Shown: positions 1-11,300 of the stretch, piece by piece | Numbering within the stretch: position 1 is the first letter of the stretch | Layout of the letters: every line of letters starts with the position of its first letter | Assembly (NCBI RefSeq): GCF_905147365.1 | Contig: NC_056419.1 | Span: forward strand, 4,967,501 to 5,031,500 | DNA: 64,000 bases | Direction of reading: 5' to 3' | From: Aricia agestis | Taxonomy: Eukaryota; Arthropoda; Insecta; Lepidoptera; Lycaenidae | Notes under the pieces: model-generated | What the model was told of the DNA's origin: nothing | Database searches by the model: none | Seen by the model: the letters and a program-made list of their open reading frames with translations, nothing else | Made by a program: the position numbers and the translations under genes

Positions 1-667
1 GCCTTTCTGATTACATTACTTTTTATTGTGTGCGGAAATTGTGTTATCAAGTATGGGATTTACTATGTAAATGAATGTGTAATTTGTGTACTTCGACATT
101 TACGGAGAACAGTTTATTTTATAAGCAAAATGCTGTTTACTTTTTTTTGTTCAGTTGGTCAACCAGTCTTCTTCTAAGGACTAAGGACGCCCACAATTTT
201 AAGATCGCTTGTCCAAACATATAATAGCTACCAATGAAGTATCTGATGAATCTACCAATGACGACCCACCTTTTGATCTACCAATAGCAACTATTGCTGA
301 CTGCTGAGTGCTGACCAATAGCGTCTCCTTGCGTACCCGCCCCGCTTCCTCCTCGTCCCACCAAAGAGATCTAAAATTCGAACATTGCGCTTTTTTCCAT
401 TTTTACCGAATACTTTCAAAGTTTTTTGAATGCCAATTCGAAAAAGTCCTTCCTTTCTGCAAAACGGATGTGCGTCAATACGTAAGTGGAATTTTTAGTT
501 GAAAATACTCGGAAACTTGCTTGTTCAATATGAGTCAATTACTTTTCGTGGTGATATTAGCTTTAGGATTTATAATATAATCGACTAATCGCCAGAGTTT
601 TGGCGGCTATACCAAATCTTAAACCCCCTTATAGGTAACTAATAAAAGAATTAACTATTTATACGGT
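1..667. other. No recognised feature
   Basis: AT-rich sequence. Between 225 and 310 the phrase CTACCAAT recurs three times (a related phrase recurs at 53806-53870). The missing 5' exons of the transporter were looked for here and not found. Confidence 0.5.
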
Positions 668-882
668 GACTATAATAGATAATACCCGCAACTCAGTTGC
701 GCCAATATTCGTTTATCGCGCGGGAACTTACATTTTTTCGGCATAAAAAGTATCCCATGTCCTTTTCCAGGACTCGTATCTCAATACAATCAGCAAAATC
801 GGTTTAGCGGTTGGGGCGTGAATAGGTAACAGACAGACAGTCAGACAGACACACTTTCGCATTTTTAATATTAGTATGAATG
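668..882 (+). repeat. Dispersed retroelement tail, copy 1
   Basis: Copy of a repeat that recurs across the window: GCAACTCAGTTGCGCC, CGTTTATCGCGCGGGAA, AAAAAGTATCCCATGTCC, AGCAAAATCGGTTTAGCG, GTAACAGACAGAC, then TAATATTAGTATG at the end. The layout suggests the 3' part of a non-autonomous LINE or SINE. Related copies lie at 2425, 12340, 28270, 38662, 48585 and 60728. Confidence 0.8.
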
Positions 883-904
883 TCTGCTTGTCTTATTCGA
901 GTAG

Positions 905-1069
905 GTACCATCGAGGAAGTTGATTCCTATGCAATTGACAGACCAACGTTATTTGGTCGAATATGTCAATTCAATGTTAATTGTGATCTGTCAGCTGGGT
1001 TTGACGTAACGCAACCAAACTACTTAGGTCCCCGATTTGCATAGGAATCAACTACTCTGATAGTACATT
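905..1069. mobile_element. MITE, family A copy 1
   Basis: Terminal inverted repeats of about 30 bp (GTACCATCGAGGAAGTTGAT and its imperfect complement ending at 1069) surround a core with GTCAATTCAATGTTA and ACTTAGGTCC. A second, better copy lies at 39682-39850, and fragments lie at 48426 and 51455. Confidence 0.85.
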
Positions 1070-1158
1070 GGAAAAATCACTTGAAAGACAAAGATTCTTC
1101 ATTCATTTCGAAAAAAGAGGTCATATTTTCGACAGTGCATGTTGAGGCTATATAATTA

Positions 1159-1320
1159 GACGCTGTTATATGCATTCGTGTACTAACCCACAAAAATGAC
1201 GTATTGAGTTCAATAAAATATGAATGCAGAACTATGTTCTTTAGATGATTAAGAACAAGACTGCATTCAACAAAAAAAAATGTCGGTTAGGACTTAGGAC
1301 ACAAATTCTTAACAGCGACC
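1159..1320. mobile_element. MITE, family B copy 1
   Basis: Begins ACGCTGTTATATGCATTCGT and ends CTTAACAGCGACC; the interior includes TACTAACCCACAAAAATGAC and AGAACAAGACTGCATTCAA. The same order is found at 59035-59242, which defines the family. Confidence 0.8.
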
Positions 1321-1641
1321 ATAATATAAGAACTGTGATGTTTCTGATCGTACGAACATAATAAGCTACGACAGTCGACACTATTATATTTCCTGTTTGT
1401 AATTACGTCAAAAGAAAACTTGTTCTGTAAGCGATACTAATTTTCCTATGGCGCTATAGAAAATGCCTGGTCAGACGAGTTTTCTCTATGTCATCAAGCT
1501 TAAGCGTGGAGAATTGACATGGCATTTCTATTCTTCGAAGGAAGACTAAAGTATAGTTGTAGGACAAGTATTCTAAAGCAAGACATTTTATCCTACAGAC
1601 TATTTTTTTTCATTCTTCATGTGGATTGTGGAAGTAATCTA

Positions 1642-1693
1642 TAAATCCCATACTAGCTAGCTTTAAAATATAAATCCCATACTAGCTAGCTTT
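1642..1693. repeat. Short tandem duplication
   Basis: AAATCCCATACTAGCTAGCT occurs twice, about 32 bp apart. Confidence 0.9.
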
Positions 1694-2200
1694 GCAGGCG
1701 TACTCAACTATCGTCTATCGGCTCGTAATGATATTTTTTATTATTTTGTAATTTAGCTACTAATACAGAAATATAATTCCTTTGTCTGTCTATTGCATAA
1801 GTGGCTTATTCATTGTCTCTCAGTTGATAAAGACGCATGCGGTTTAATCAAAAAACTCCTTATCACCCAAATATTCGTGACCGTTCAAAATTTAAGATAA
1901 CTCACGTTTTGTCGCTTTAAAATTTATGTAGGTAGGCATGATATAATTTGGCCATGAGGCATATTATAATTATTAATTTTGTAAGGCATTTTTCTGCATA
2001 TAAATAATAATAATAGCAACAAGACACTTTTAGAGTCCGCAACCTGCAAAAATCCCGTAAAAGTATAGTGAAACGACAAATAAGTCTCCGATTCTTTTTC
2101 AAATCGGGGATTCCCAACCTTTTTTTCGACATTGTCAAAAATTTACTTCCTGTGACCAAAAGCCAAAACAACCTTTTTATTTTTTTTATTATTATTAAAG

Positions 2201-2331
2201 GAACGAAGACATAGAAGATCCGCCGTTTGGAGTATGGCCGCACCGTATGAGCGCTATGCTGGCCTGCCTCAGCTGTACGGTCGGCATATTTAATATATCC
2301 CGGTTCGCCATGTTCAGCGTACATTTTGGAG
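2201..2331 (+). CDS. SLC6-like exon carrying TM1
   Basis: Preceded by a T-rich tract and AG, followed by GTGAGT. The frame gives an acidic start (NEDIEDPP), then RMSAMLACLSCTVGIFNISR and a segment ending FGG, which aligns with TM1 of SLC6 carriers. Its last base joins exon 3965 to give ..FGGASF. In typical SLC6 proteins this helix carries GLGNVWRFPY; here the Asn is kept, but the Gly before it, the Trp and the Pro-Tyr are replaced (FNISRFAM). The exon is too short to be obvious as an ORF, but the join phase and the family alignment support it. Confidence 0.8.
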
Positions 2332-5300
2332 GTGAGTTTGTTTTGCTGTCGGTACTTTAATCGATGTGGTTTCATACCTAGGAGGAGCTTATTCAAGCCT
2401 AGGCCCTTACTTACTTACCATTACTTACCACGTTTTTTTAAGGGTAAAAAGTATCCTTTATTTTTTCTCGGGTCTCAAAGTATCTCCGTACATACTTTCA
2501 TCAAAATCGATTTAGTTGTTAATGCGTGAAGAGGCAAAATACTTATAGATAGACTGACAGATAGACAAACTTTAGATTTGTAATATTAGTACATGAATAA
2601 TTGAATAGCAACCGAATAATACAATAGCAAAGGAGACCTAGATTCTGTAATAATCCTCGTTCAACGTAATGCTACACCCAAGGTTATTTCAACCTAGTTT
2701 TTGTCTTGGTGGATTTGGTGGTCTTGGTGATTTGCTGAATTAATTCAAAATTATTAAAATATTCTGTCAAACTGAGTTTCGAGTAGTATCCAAATACATA
2801 GGTTCATTTCAAAAGGTGACTTACGCAGAACGCTTAAGAGGATACACCAGGGGCTAGAGAAATTAAAAAAAAGTACGTGTAATATCTATAGCTGTCTCCC
2901 TTACCTCAAGCCTATACCGCAGAACGCGATAGAGACAACTGCAGAAAATCCAGAAAATCAACGATTCGTTGTCCCCTGATTCCTTCTCCAAAACTTAACC
3001 GATTTAAGTACTTTTTTCATTAAAGATTAAAAAAGGGCTTGAGCTGTGTTCCTATGTTTTGCTTTTTTTTGTATAATCTATCCAAATCTGTTTTCTGGAC
3101 GTTTGAACACAGCGGAAAATTTGGCCATTTTTTTGGGTTTTTGAATGTTCATATCTTATTTAATAATTAAATTATGAAAAAAAAGAAAACATAGGGACAT
3201 TGTATTAGTGGCCGTAGATATTCAGGAAAAAATTATAACTCTACTAGCATTATCCAGGGAGGAAACAGGGGACAACGTTTGTATGGAAAAAAGGGCGGTG
3301 TGGAATCCTCTTAACTCTGGATTAAATACAATGATAGCTCTTTTGTTTTTTGCGTATAAATGTGCATGTCGATTGTCGCTACAAGTGTTCTTAATCTTAA
3401 CGAATTAGGCATCCCGCATCCATTCACAAAAACTTTATTACTAAACTGATACACTTGAGATGAATGATGATTATCTGTTTCAGATAAAATTAAATGCGAA
3501 TACAAAAAGTCGTTTAAGGTTATTTAGCATAGTTTACTGAGTAAGGAATTAGGAAGTCAGTTTTTGTAATAGTCTGTTTCCTATTATATTGGTGATGGTA
3601 TTCTATTATTTGTAACCTTGAACCGTAATTGTCGGTCTGGTCTGCTCTGAAATGGTCATTTTGATCCACTATTATGGTAATTTAATAGACAATCAAAACT
3701 AATAAAAGTTAAGACTTGTTGGTACCAAAATCCGTTTATCGTGATGGAATTTTACATTTTATGCGATAAAAACAATTCTTTGTGCCTAATTTTCTCAAGA
3801 CTCAACGTTTATCAATACGAAATTTTATCAAAATTTGTTCAGCGTTTTAGCGAAATTAAGATACATATACGAATTTGCGGGAAATCTTTAGAAATTGAGT
3901 GTTTGAGATACCGGTCCTTTACCAACCGACTTTAAAAAAAAATTTTTTTTTTCTTTTGTTTCAGCGAGCTTCATAGTACAATTCCTAATTCTGTCCCTCT
4001 TGGTCGGCATACCTCTATTCACACTACACTTGTGCCTGGGCCAGACCTTGCGCTCCGGGCCTATAGATATGTGGAGGATATCTCCCATACTACAAGGCAT
4101 AGGTGTGGCCCTACTCTTAGCACAGATGCTAATAGGGGTGTACAGTATTATTGGCCTTTCCTGGGTCTTCGTATACTTCAGAGATTCCTTCATAACCTCA
4201 GAAGATAAGTACAAGTGGGCGCTTCCTTATGGAAGTGGAGAAGGTAAGATTAAAGATACTTAAGTGATGATAAGTGTAATTGAAGTGTTGTTAAACACGT
4301 ACATTTTATCTACACTCGTGATTTTATCTAATTAGATATGTTTTTTATCGTAATATGAAAGGTATTTTGCTTTTATGATATCCGTTATGTTTATTCTAAT
4401 GACATGTTATGTAACTAATAATTATGCAATTAGAAAGATAATTATTAATTAGTGACTTCCTTAATTTTTAAATATAATATTTATGTTTATTAAAATTAAT
4501 AATTATATATTTTATTTCTGTAGTTTTTACGTATGTCCATAAATTATTATAAGCTTTGTATTTTCACCGTTTTCAAGCCTTAATTTTATCAACTTTTTAG
4601 AAAGATGCGACGTTTATTTTAAAGAGGTTTTATTCTGTCTGTCTCATTCTATAATTTGATAAGTGGACGAGATAGAATTCGGATTAAATTAGTTTCCTTT
4701 TAACATAGCTTGGTGAAATTTAATCTAACGCAGATAGCAGACAATTCTTCAAAGAAATGTTTATACTTACTACTACTTCTTTGACGACCTCTGATATAGC
4801 TCAGTTGGTAGCTCAAGCCGTGAGTTCGAAGATATAAGATCGTGGGTTCGAATCCCTCCGACGGAACAAAAAGTTTTCAAAGTACCTGGGTCATGGATGT
4901 GTATTAAAAGCTTATCCCCTGTCAGATAAAGCTAAAGAAATTTATTAGATGGTTAGGATAGCACTTAATAGACGTGCAATAGATTAATATTGATTTAGGG
5001 TTAAATTTAATTGTTGTTCTAATGGAGCGACATAGTCAATGTTGACTAAGCTCCCTAAATAAAAAAAAATAAAAAAAATATGTGTATCATATAATTAAAA
5101 TCTTAAATATATGTATAGTATAAAAGTATTAAATATATTTCCGTTGTCTGGTACCCGTAACACAAGTCCTTCAGGTTCTTACCACGGGGCCAGACTGACG
5201 CGTCCATAGATATTATTATTATTACTATATTTTATAGAAACTTCCTTTATCTTTTCAGATGTGATCTCAAAGAATATAACGATGAAAATCTACGAGACAT

Positions 5301-8300
5301 TGCCAGTATATTTTCACAACGAAGTATTAAAACAAAATCCGGGAACAAACGGCTATGGTACTATAAAGTTTCATATAGCGTTCAATTTGGCTGTGCTCTG
5401 GATGATTGTGTTTGTTGGACTATGTAAAGGGATTAGGTCTTATGGAAAGGTATGTTGATGATGATTAATATGAGTATTTAATGTAAATGGAAATATTTTG
5501 TTTATTAGCAAGAAGTAATACGTTTGTTTAAAGTTCTGAAAATTTCATAAATAAAACTTTATTTTCTACTGAAAATTACAATCGAAAATATTAAATAATA
5601 CATAATTTTTAGAGCTATAATTTTTTTACCACAATTAGAAAGTTACTTACATTAGACCCAATTCCACCAACGTCTGTTAATGTTAACAGCTTGTTAAAAT
5701 GTCATGTCTTCTCTTTCATTCATATGAAAAGCGAAAGAGATGAGAGGTCTTATCTCAATCCAAAAATGATAACCTTGCACAAAACCAAAGACCAAGCGTG
5801 TACGCATCACAATAGGATTCATTTTAGCTTATCATTAAAATTGTATTTTTTTAAATATCTTCTATCTTCTATATAATATATAAAACTCAAAGGTGACTGA
5901 CATGGTGATCTATCAACGCACAGCCCAAACCACTGGACGGATCGGGCTGAAATTTGGCATGCAGGTCTACCTGCATGCCAAATTTCAGCCGGATGCCTAC
6001 GTCATAACATCTATGTTATGACGTAGGCATCCGCTAAGAAAGAATTTTGGTAAATTCCAACCCCAAGGGGTTAAAATAGGGGATGAAAGTTTGTATATAA
6101 TAATACTTCTTAACGCGAGCGAAGCCGCGGGCAAAAGCTCGTTCTAAATAAATATTAAATAAAAAGATTGTTCAGACCTTTTTAAAATAGATTCATTAAC
6201 AATTTCATTAAAATAAAATGTAAGTTATTCTTGTTAATACTTATATTTCGATGACAAAGAGTTTTGTCGGAGGTGAGTTTGTAAATTAATTACAGCGATA
6301 GTATTATATTTTATTAAAATGTTTATGGCTTAAATCCTTTTAAATATTGTGCTTTATATCTCATACATTTCGTTATTATATTGGAACTAGGTAAATCGGG
6401 TGTCAAGAAATATCATGATGGGATTTCACCTCGCCTTAATTTTAACAGTCGTTGGTGAAATTTAGCCTTAGTTCAAAATGTAAATGCTCCTAATAAATTC
6501 TTAGATTTTGCAAAGAAGGTTAATTATTTTATTTTTTTTACTTGCAGGCTGTATACATGCTGATATTCTTGCCTATATGCGGTATTTTGATACTTTGCAC
6601 CAAACTGTTAACTCTGATCCCTTATGAAGCAGTGACAAATATCTTCGCCGAGACCGAATGGAGTGAATTCTTTATTAATTCTAATGTAAGTAATCAGTAA
6701 TCACGGAACTTATAATTATAATGTTTTTTTGGCAGCTGTAGTTATCATTTTGTTATATTCAAAATAGGCTGAGCTGAGGATGAAATTAGATACAGGGTAA
6801 AACCGTAAAAAGTGAAGTCAACGCAAAATTTTCATATTTTAGCCTCTATCGTAACAAAATGACGAATGGTTTTTCCAAACGAACATAATACTCGCTGATT
6901 TGGCGTTGACTTGAATTATCCGGACTTACCCTGTATCCGAATTAACCCTGCTATTAATTCCTCTAACATAAGTTAGCCCAGTGAACAAAATACTAGTTGA
7001 TTTAGCGTTGACTTCGACTATCCGGACTCACCCTGTACCCGAATTTATCTTGCCATTAATTCATTATAGTAAGTTAGTTCCAGTGAAAAAAAAATTTTGC
7101 CGATTTAGCGTTGACTTTAACTATCCAGACTTACGCTGTATCCGATTTTACCCTGATATAATTGCCTTAATCACAAATTAGTCCCAGTGAACAAAATACT
7201 CGCTGATTTAGCGTTGGCTTAAATAATCCGGGCTTGCCCTGTTCCGAACTACAATTAGCCTTAATAACTAGCTAAAAGCCGAGCTTTGTGAGGGCTCGCG
7301 TCGTCACACCTAGCTTGACTGACTGGTGATAACACATCTACATACAAATAAAAAATAATATGTTAAATCACAAATCAATAGGCGTTATAGTTTTTCCGTA
7401 AAGTGTACCACAAAATGTGAAGGTTGTGGAATATACTAGGGCTCGCTTCGGTCGCCCTGATAAAAGGGAATCCCAAAAATAAAATGTTTTTATCGTTCTT
7501 AATTTTTGGAAGCCCTAAAGTGGCTTAGCTTAGCTTAGCTTAAAGTGGCGTAGAGTAAAGCAACAGCGTACACACAATAATTTTGCTTACCGTTTTAAAT
7601 ATCCCTTCTGCCAAATAAAATGTTGTTTTCAGAGCTGGGCAGCGGCAGCACAAGAGACATTCCTCACTTGGGGACTACTAGGTGCCTGTATAATGCAACT
7701 CATATCACACAAGGATGCCAAACGGAAAAACAGCTTAACTCTACAGAGGGAAAGCACTTGTATAGTCATATTTACCTTCACAATACTGTTACTAGGATCT
7801 TTCCTAGCGAATATATGTGTTCAAATACTAAGAAACCACGGATATATTTACATGCCGAGTAGTTATGGTAAGTTATTATTGATTTTTATGTTATTGAATT
7901 AAAATTAAAATATCGAAGGACCTAAAAGTTCATTCTCTAAAAAATTCAAATATAAGGCAGTAAAGTTTTTTGTGGTTTTGAGCCTAACGCAAATCGAATA
8001 CAAAAATATTTACATACATTTATTGTACTAAACTTGACTTTCTCAAGTAACTAAAATATACTTGGATATTTCAAATAAAACAATGTATTCACTATTACCT
8101 TTAATAATTACTTAAAAAAATACAAAACGTATAAAACTTCATGTTACATTGACAGACGATAGTCTGGAAAATGCTGATCGCAAATACGCGGCCGTAGTTC
8201 GGTATGATTACGCCTGCAATGTATTTTAAATTACCATGCCAAAATTACGTCGCGTTATAGCGTACAGCCGAACTTCGGTCGAACGTAAGTTCGGCAGCGA

Positions 8301-11300
8301 TTTTGGGCCCGGGGGCAATGTTTTTTTTCGGCGTCAATTCGGCGGCGCTCGAGACACTGAATACTCGGGCAAAGTTACGCAACTTAACAAACAACGGGCA
8401 AAGTTACAACGCCGCATAATTTCGGTTCGGACATATCAGTCGAATGCATCGGAACGTAAAATCGGCCACGGAAGTTCAGTCGCGTATTTCCCACCTAGTG
8501 TGTTTAGACACTTACACAAAAGTAACTAAACATTTTAAGTCAACATAAAAACTTTTATTTTGACAGAAACAATAAAATCCTCCCAATTCCTATATCCAAT
8601 AACGGAACCGCCGCCGAGTACGGCGCTCCGGCACTTCACCCACTACGGCGGTATAGTGGGTCTGACCGTGCGGCGCACGCTCAGCGGCTGGCAGCCCCTC
8701 CAGCTCGCCACGCAGATAGTGCCCGCCGCGCTCGCCGTGTCCGCCGACGTGGTGAGTACACCTTGTGACTGCAATGCGACAGGTGTTTGACAGCAGATAC
8801 AATATCTGCTGTCCGATATATTTTTTTAATATGAAATCTTTGATATACAGCAGATATTTTACAGTGTTTGAAGACAGTGAAGACATTACTGTCATCGCAT
8901 ATTGCGAGCCAGGTCCTCTAAAAATTAAAACTGAACTAAAGTATGCCAAATGTATAATAATAATGAATCTATAAAAGAGTTATTTGGAAGAAACCGAGAT
9001 TTGTACAGTGCCTTAGTTTTAAGCTTGTACTTACAAAGAACTAAAAAGTGTTTTTCATACATCATTTTTTCCCAGCTATCTCCGGTTTGGGCAGTGATAT
9101 TCTACTTCATCATCATCATGTTTGGCATCGCGCAGCAGCTGGCGATCTGGCACTGTGTCGTCACTGGCATCATGGAGTTTAACGTGGAGACGCTCAAGAT
9201 ATGGGACACGACTATTACGTTCTTCAGCTGCGTGTTCGGATTGGCTGTTGGGTTGCTGCTATCTACTGATGTAAGTTTCGTTCGCTTGTTTCATCAGTAG
9301 AGATGTATTATTACATTTAAAAGATGGCTTTACCCTAAACCCTTAAAAAATAATAAGGCTGATCAGGGTTATTTCGGACAGGTGTAAACAGGGTAATTTT
9401 GGATTCAGGGTAAGTCCAGATAAAAATTAATGTTTAATAAGGGAGTTATTTTCTCGTTTGGTACCACGTTGCAGATGCCATTTTGCTGTCATAACTTACC
9501 TTAGCCAGGAGAACCAAAATAATCCGGATTTACCCTGGATCCGAGTTTGCCCTGATAATGCCCTATTTTTACGTGACTGCGCCAGAAAGTGTTAATTTTT
9601 TGAGCTTATAATAATAAATTATAATTGTTGGCACGCACTGCAGTTGCGAGTGATTGTTTTTGTTCCACAGATGGGCGTGCGTATAGTATACTGGTTGGAC
9701 TACACCATATCGGGTGGGTGGTGTCACGGCGCGCTCGCGGTCGCTTTAGTAGTGGGCGTATTCGCGGTGCGCGGACGCCCACTATCAGCGGATACGTTAG
9801 TACGCGTGCTGTTCCCGCCTCGTACTGCCACTGTGCCCATAGCGGCGTTACTGAGCTTCGTGTGGACTGTGTTGCTGCCTGTCGCGATTGCCGTGAGTGT
9901 TATTACTTATTACATTATAGATGGGACATTGGAGAGTCAGCGAAAAATACCTGCCAAGACTGTTTATTGAGTGTTTTTATTGTTAAGATATAAAATCATC
10001 TTTAATCATAACACATTATAATAACATGCCATTTATTTAGAGGTGTTAAAACTGTTTACTTTGATTTAATTTAAAAAAATCAGACAAACAACTAATGACA
10101 TATACTAAGTAATGTTTTCTGTTACAGGCTATATGCATTGTAGATTTTCGGGTGGGACAACAGCGGCAACTTTATAGTTGGAGAAAAACTGCCGGGTATG
10201 TTAAATTAATATTATAATTTGTAACAGGGACGTGCGCGGTACCACAACAACACTTTTGCTGAAACGACACAACAACAAAATGGCATGTCATACTACTGAC
10301 AAGCGAGCAAAATACTCACTGATTTAGCATAACTTTAAGTCATCCGGATTCACCCTGTATATGGATTTATACCTGTATCCATATTTACCCTGTATCCGGA
10401 CTTACTCTGTATCCATATTTACCCTGTATTCACTATCCGGACTTACCCTGCATCCGTATTTATCCTGTATTTATATTTACTCTGTATCTGTAGTCACCCC
10501 GTATCTGTGTTTACCCTGATGATAAGCCCTATTTATGACATATTACCTTATTTTTTCCCAGATACTGGCCAGTATGGGTACGTCAGGTGTCCGTGTGTAT
10601 ACAACAAGGGCTCTTACTGCTGGTTCCAGTAACCGCCTTCATACAGACCTGGAGATACATGAGCAAGGGACCACCTGATATATTTGAGGTAATTATTTAT
10701 CTGTACCCAAATTCTGTTATTTTAAACCTACAAATTAAAGGTGAGACCATAAAGTTAATATACGGTACCTAGCGGAATAGAGAAACAATCCCGAGCTGTC
10801 AAACGAAACCGAAATTGAATTACATCTGTGTGTACAAATCTGTTTACGTGTGCGTGAAAATTATGTTCCTACATGACACATTTTTCTTAGAGCTCAAATT
10901 ATCAACGTGCCGATACATGCAGTCTGACTGTCAAAACAGATGAAAAAAAATATATCCACAGCCGAATATATGTATAACCTCCTCGTTTTTTGGAAGTCGG
11001 TTAAAAAGGGTTCTGCCACTACAAATCACGCATCTCTTTCTACCACGCAGTGTTACTGATAATGACATCTCGCTTGCTCAGCTCTTTGTTTCTCTATTTC
11101 GTATAATTTTCGTTACGCTTAGTGCGGTCAGTCTCAGCCATAAAGTTAATATACCTATATAATATTAACTTTTTGGGTGAGACTGAGACCGCAATAAGCG
11201 TAACGATAATTTCCTTTATCCGTACTCAAGTTCGGCTATTTTAATTTAAAATTTTTGATGCAGTTTTGGTATAATAAATGTGACTAGAGATCGCCCAATG

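Noticed and set aside
1917..2396. 159-residue minus-strand ORF
   Set aside because: It is the antisense shadow of the TM1 exon (2201-2331) plus AT-rich flanks, and shows no domain.
4792..4868. Functional tRNA gene
   Set aside because: A and B boxes are good, but the acceptor stem pairs poorly and the T stem has a mismatch; kept only as a tRNA-derived sequence.
6775..7255. CRISPR-like array
   Set aside because: The repeats are long and diverged with no unique spacers, and the genome is an animal one; it is a minisatellite.
8236..8529. 97-residue Arg-rich ORF
   Set aside because: It lies in an intron of the transporter, has no family resemblance, and follows from the CpG-rich block.
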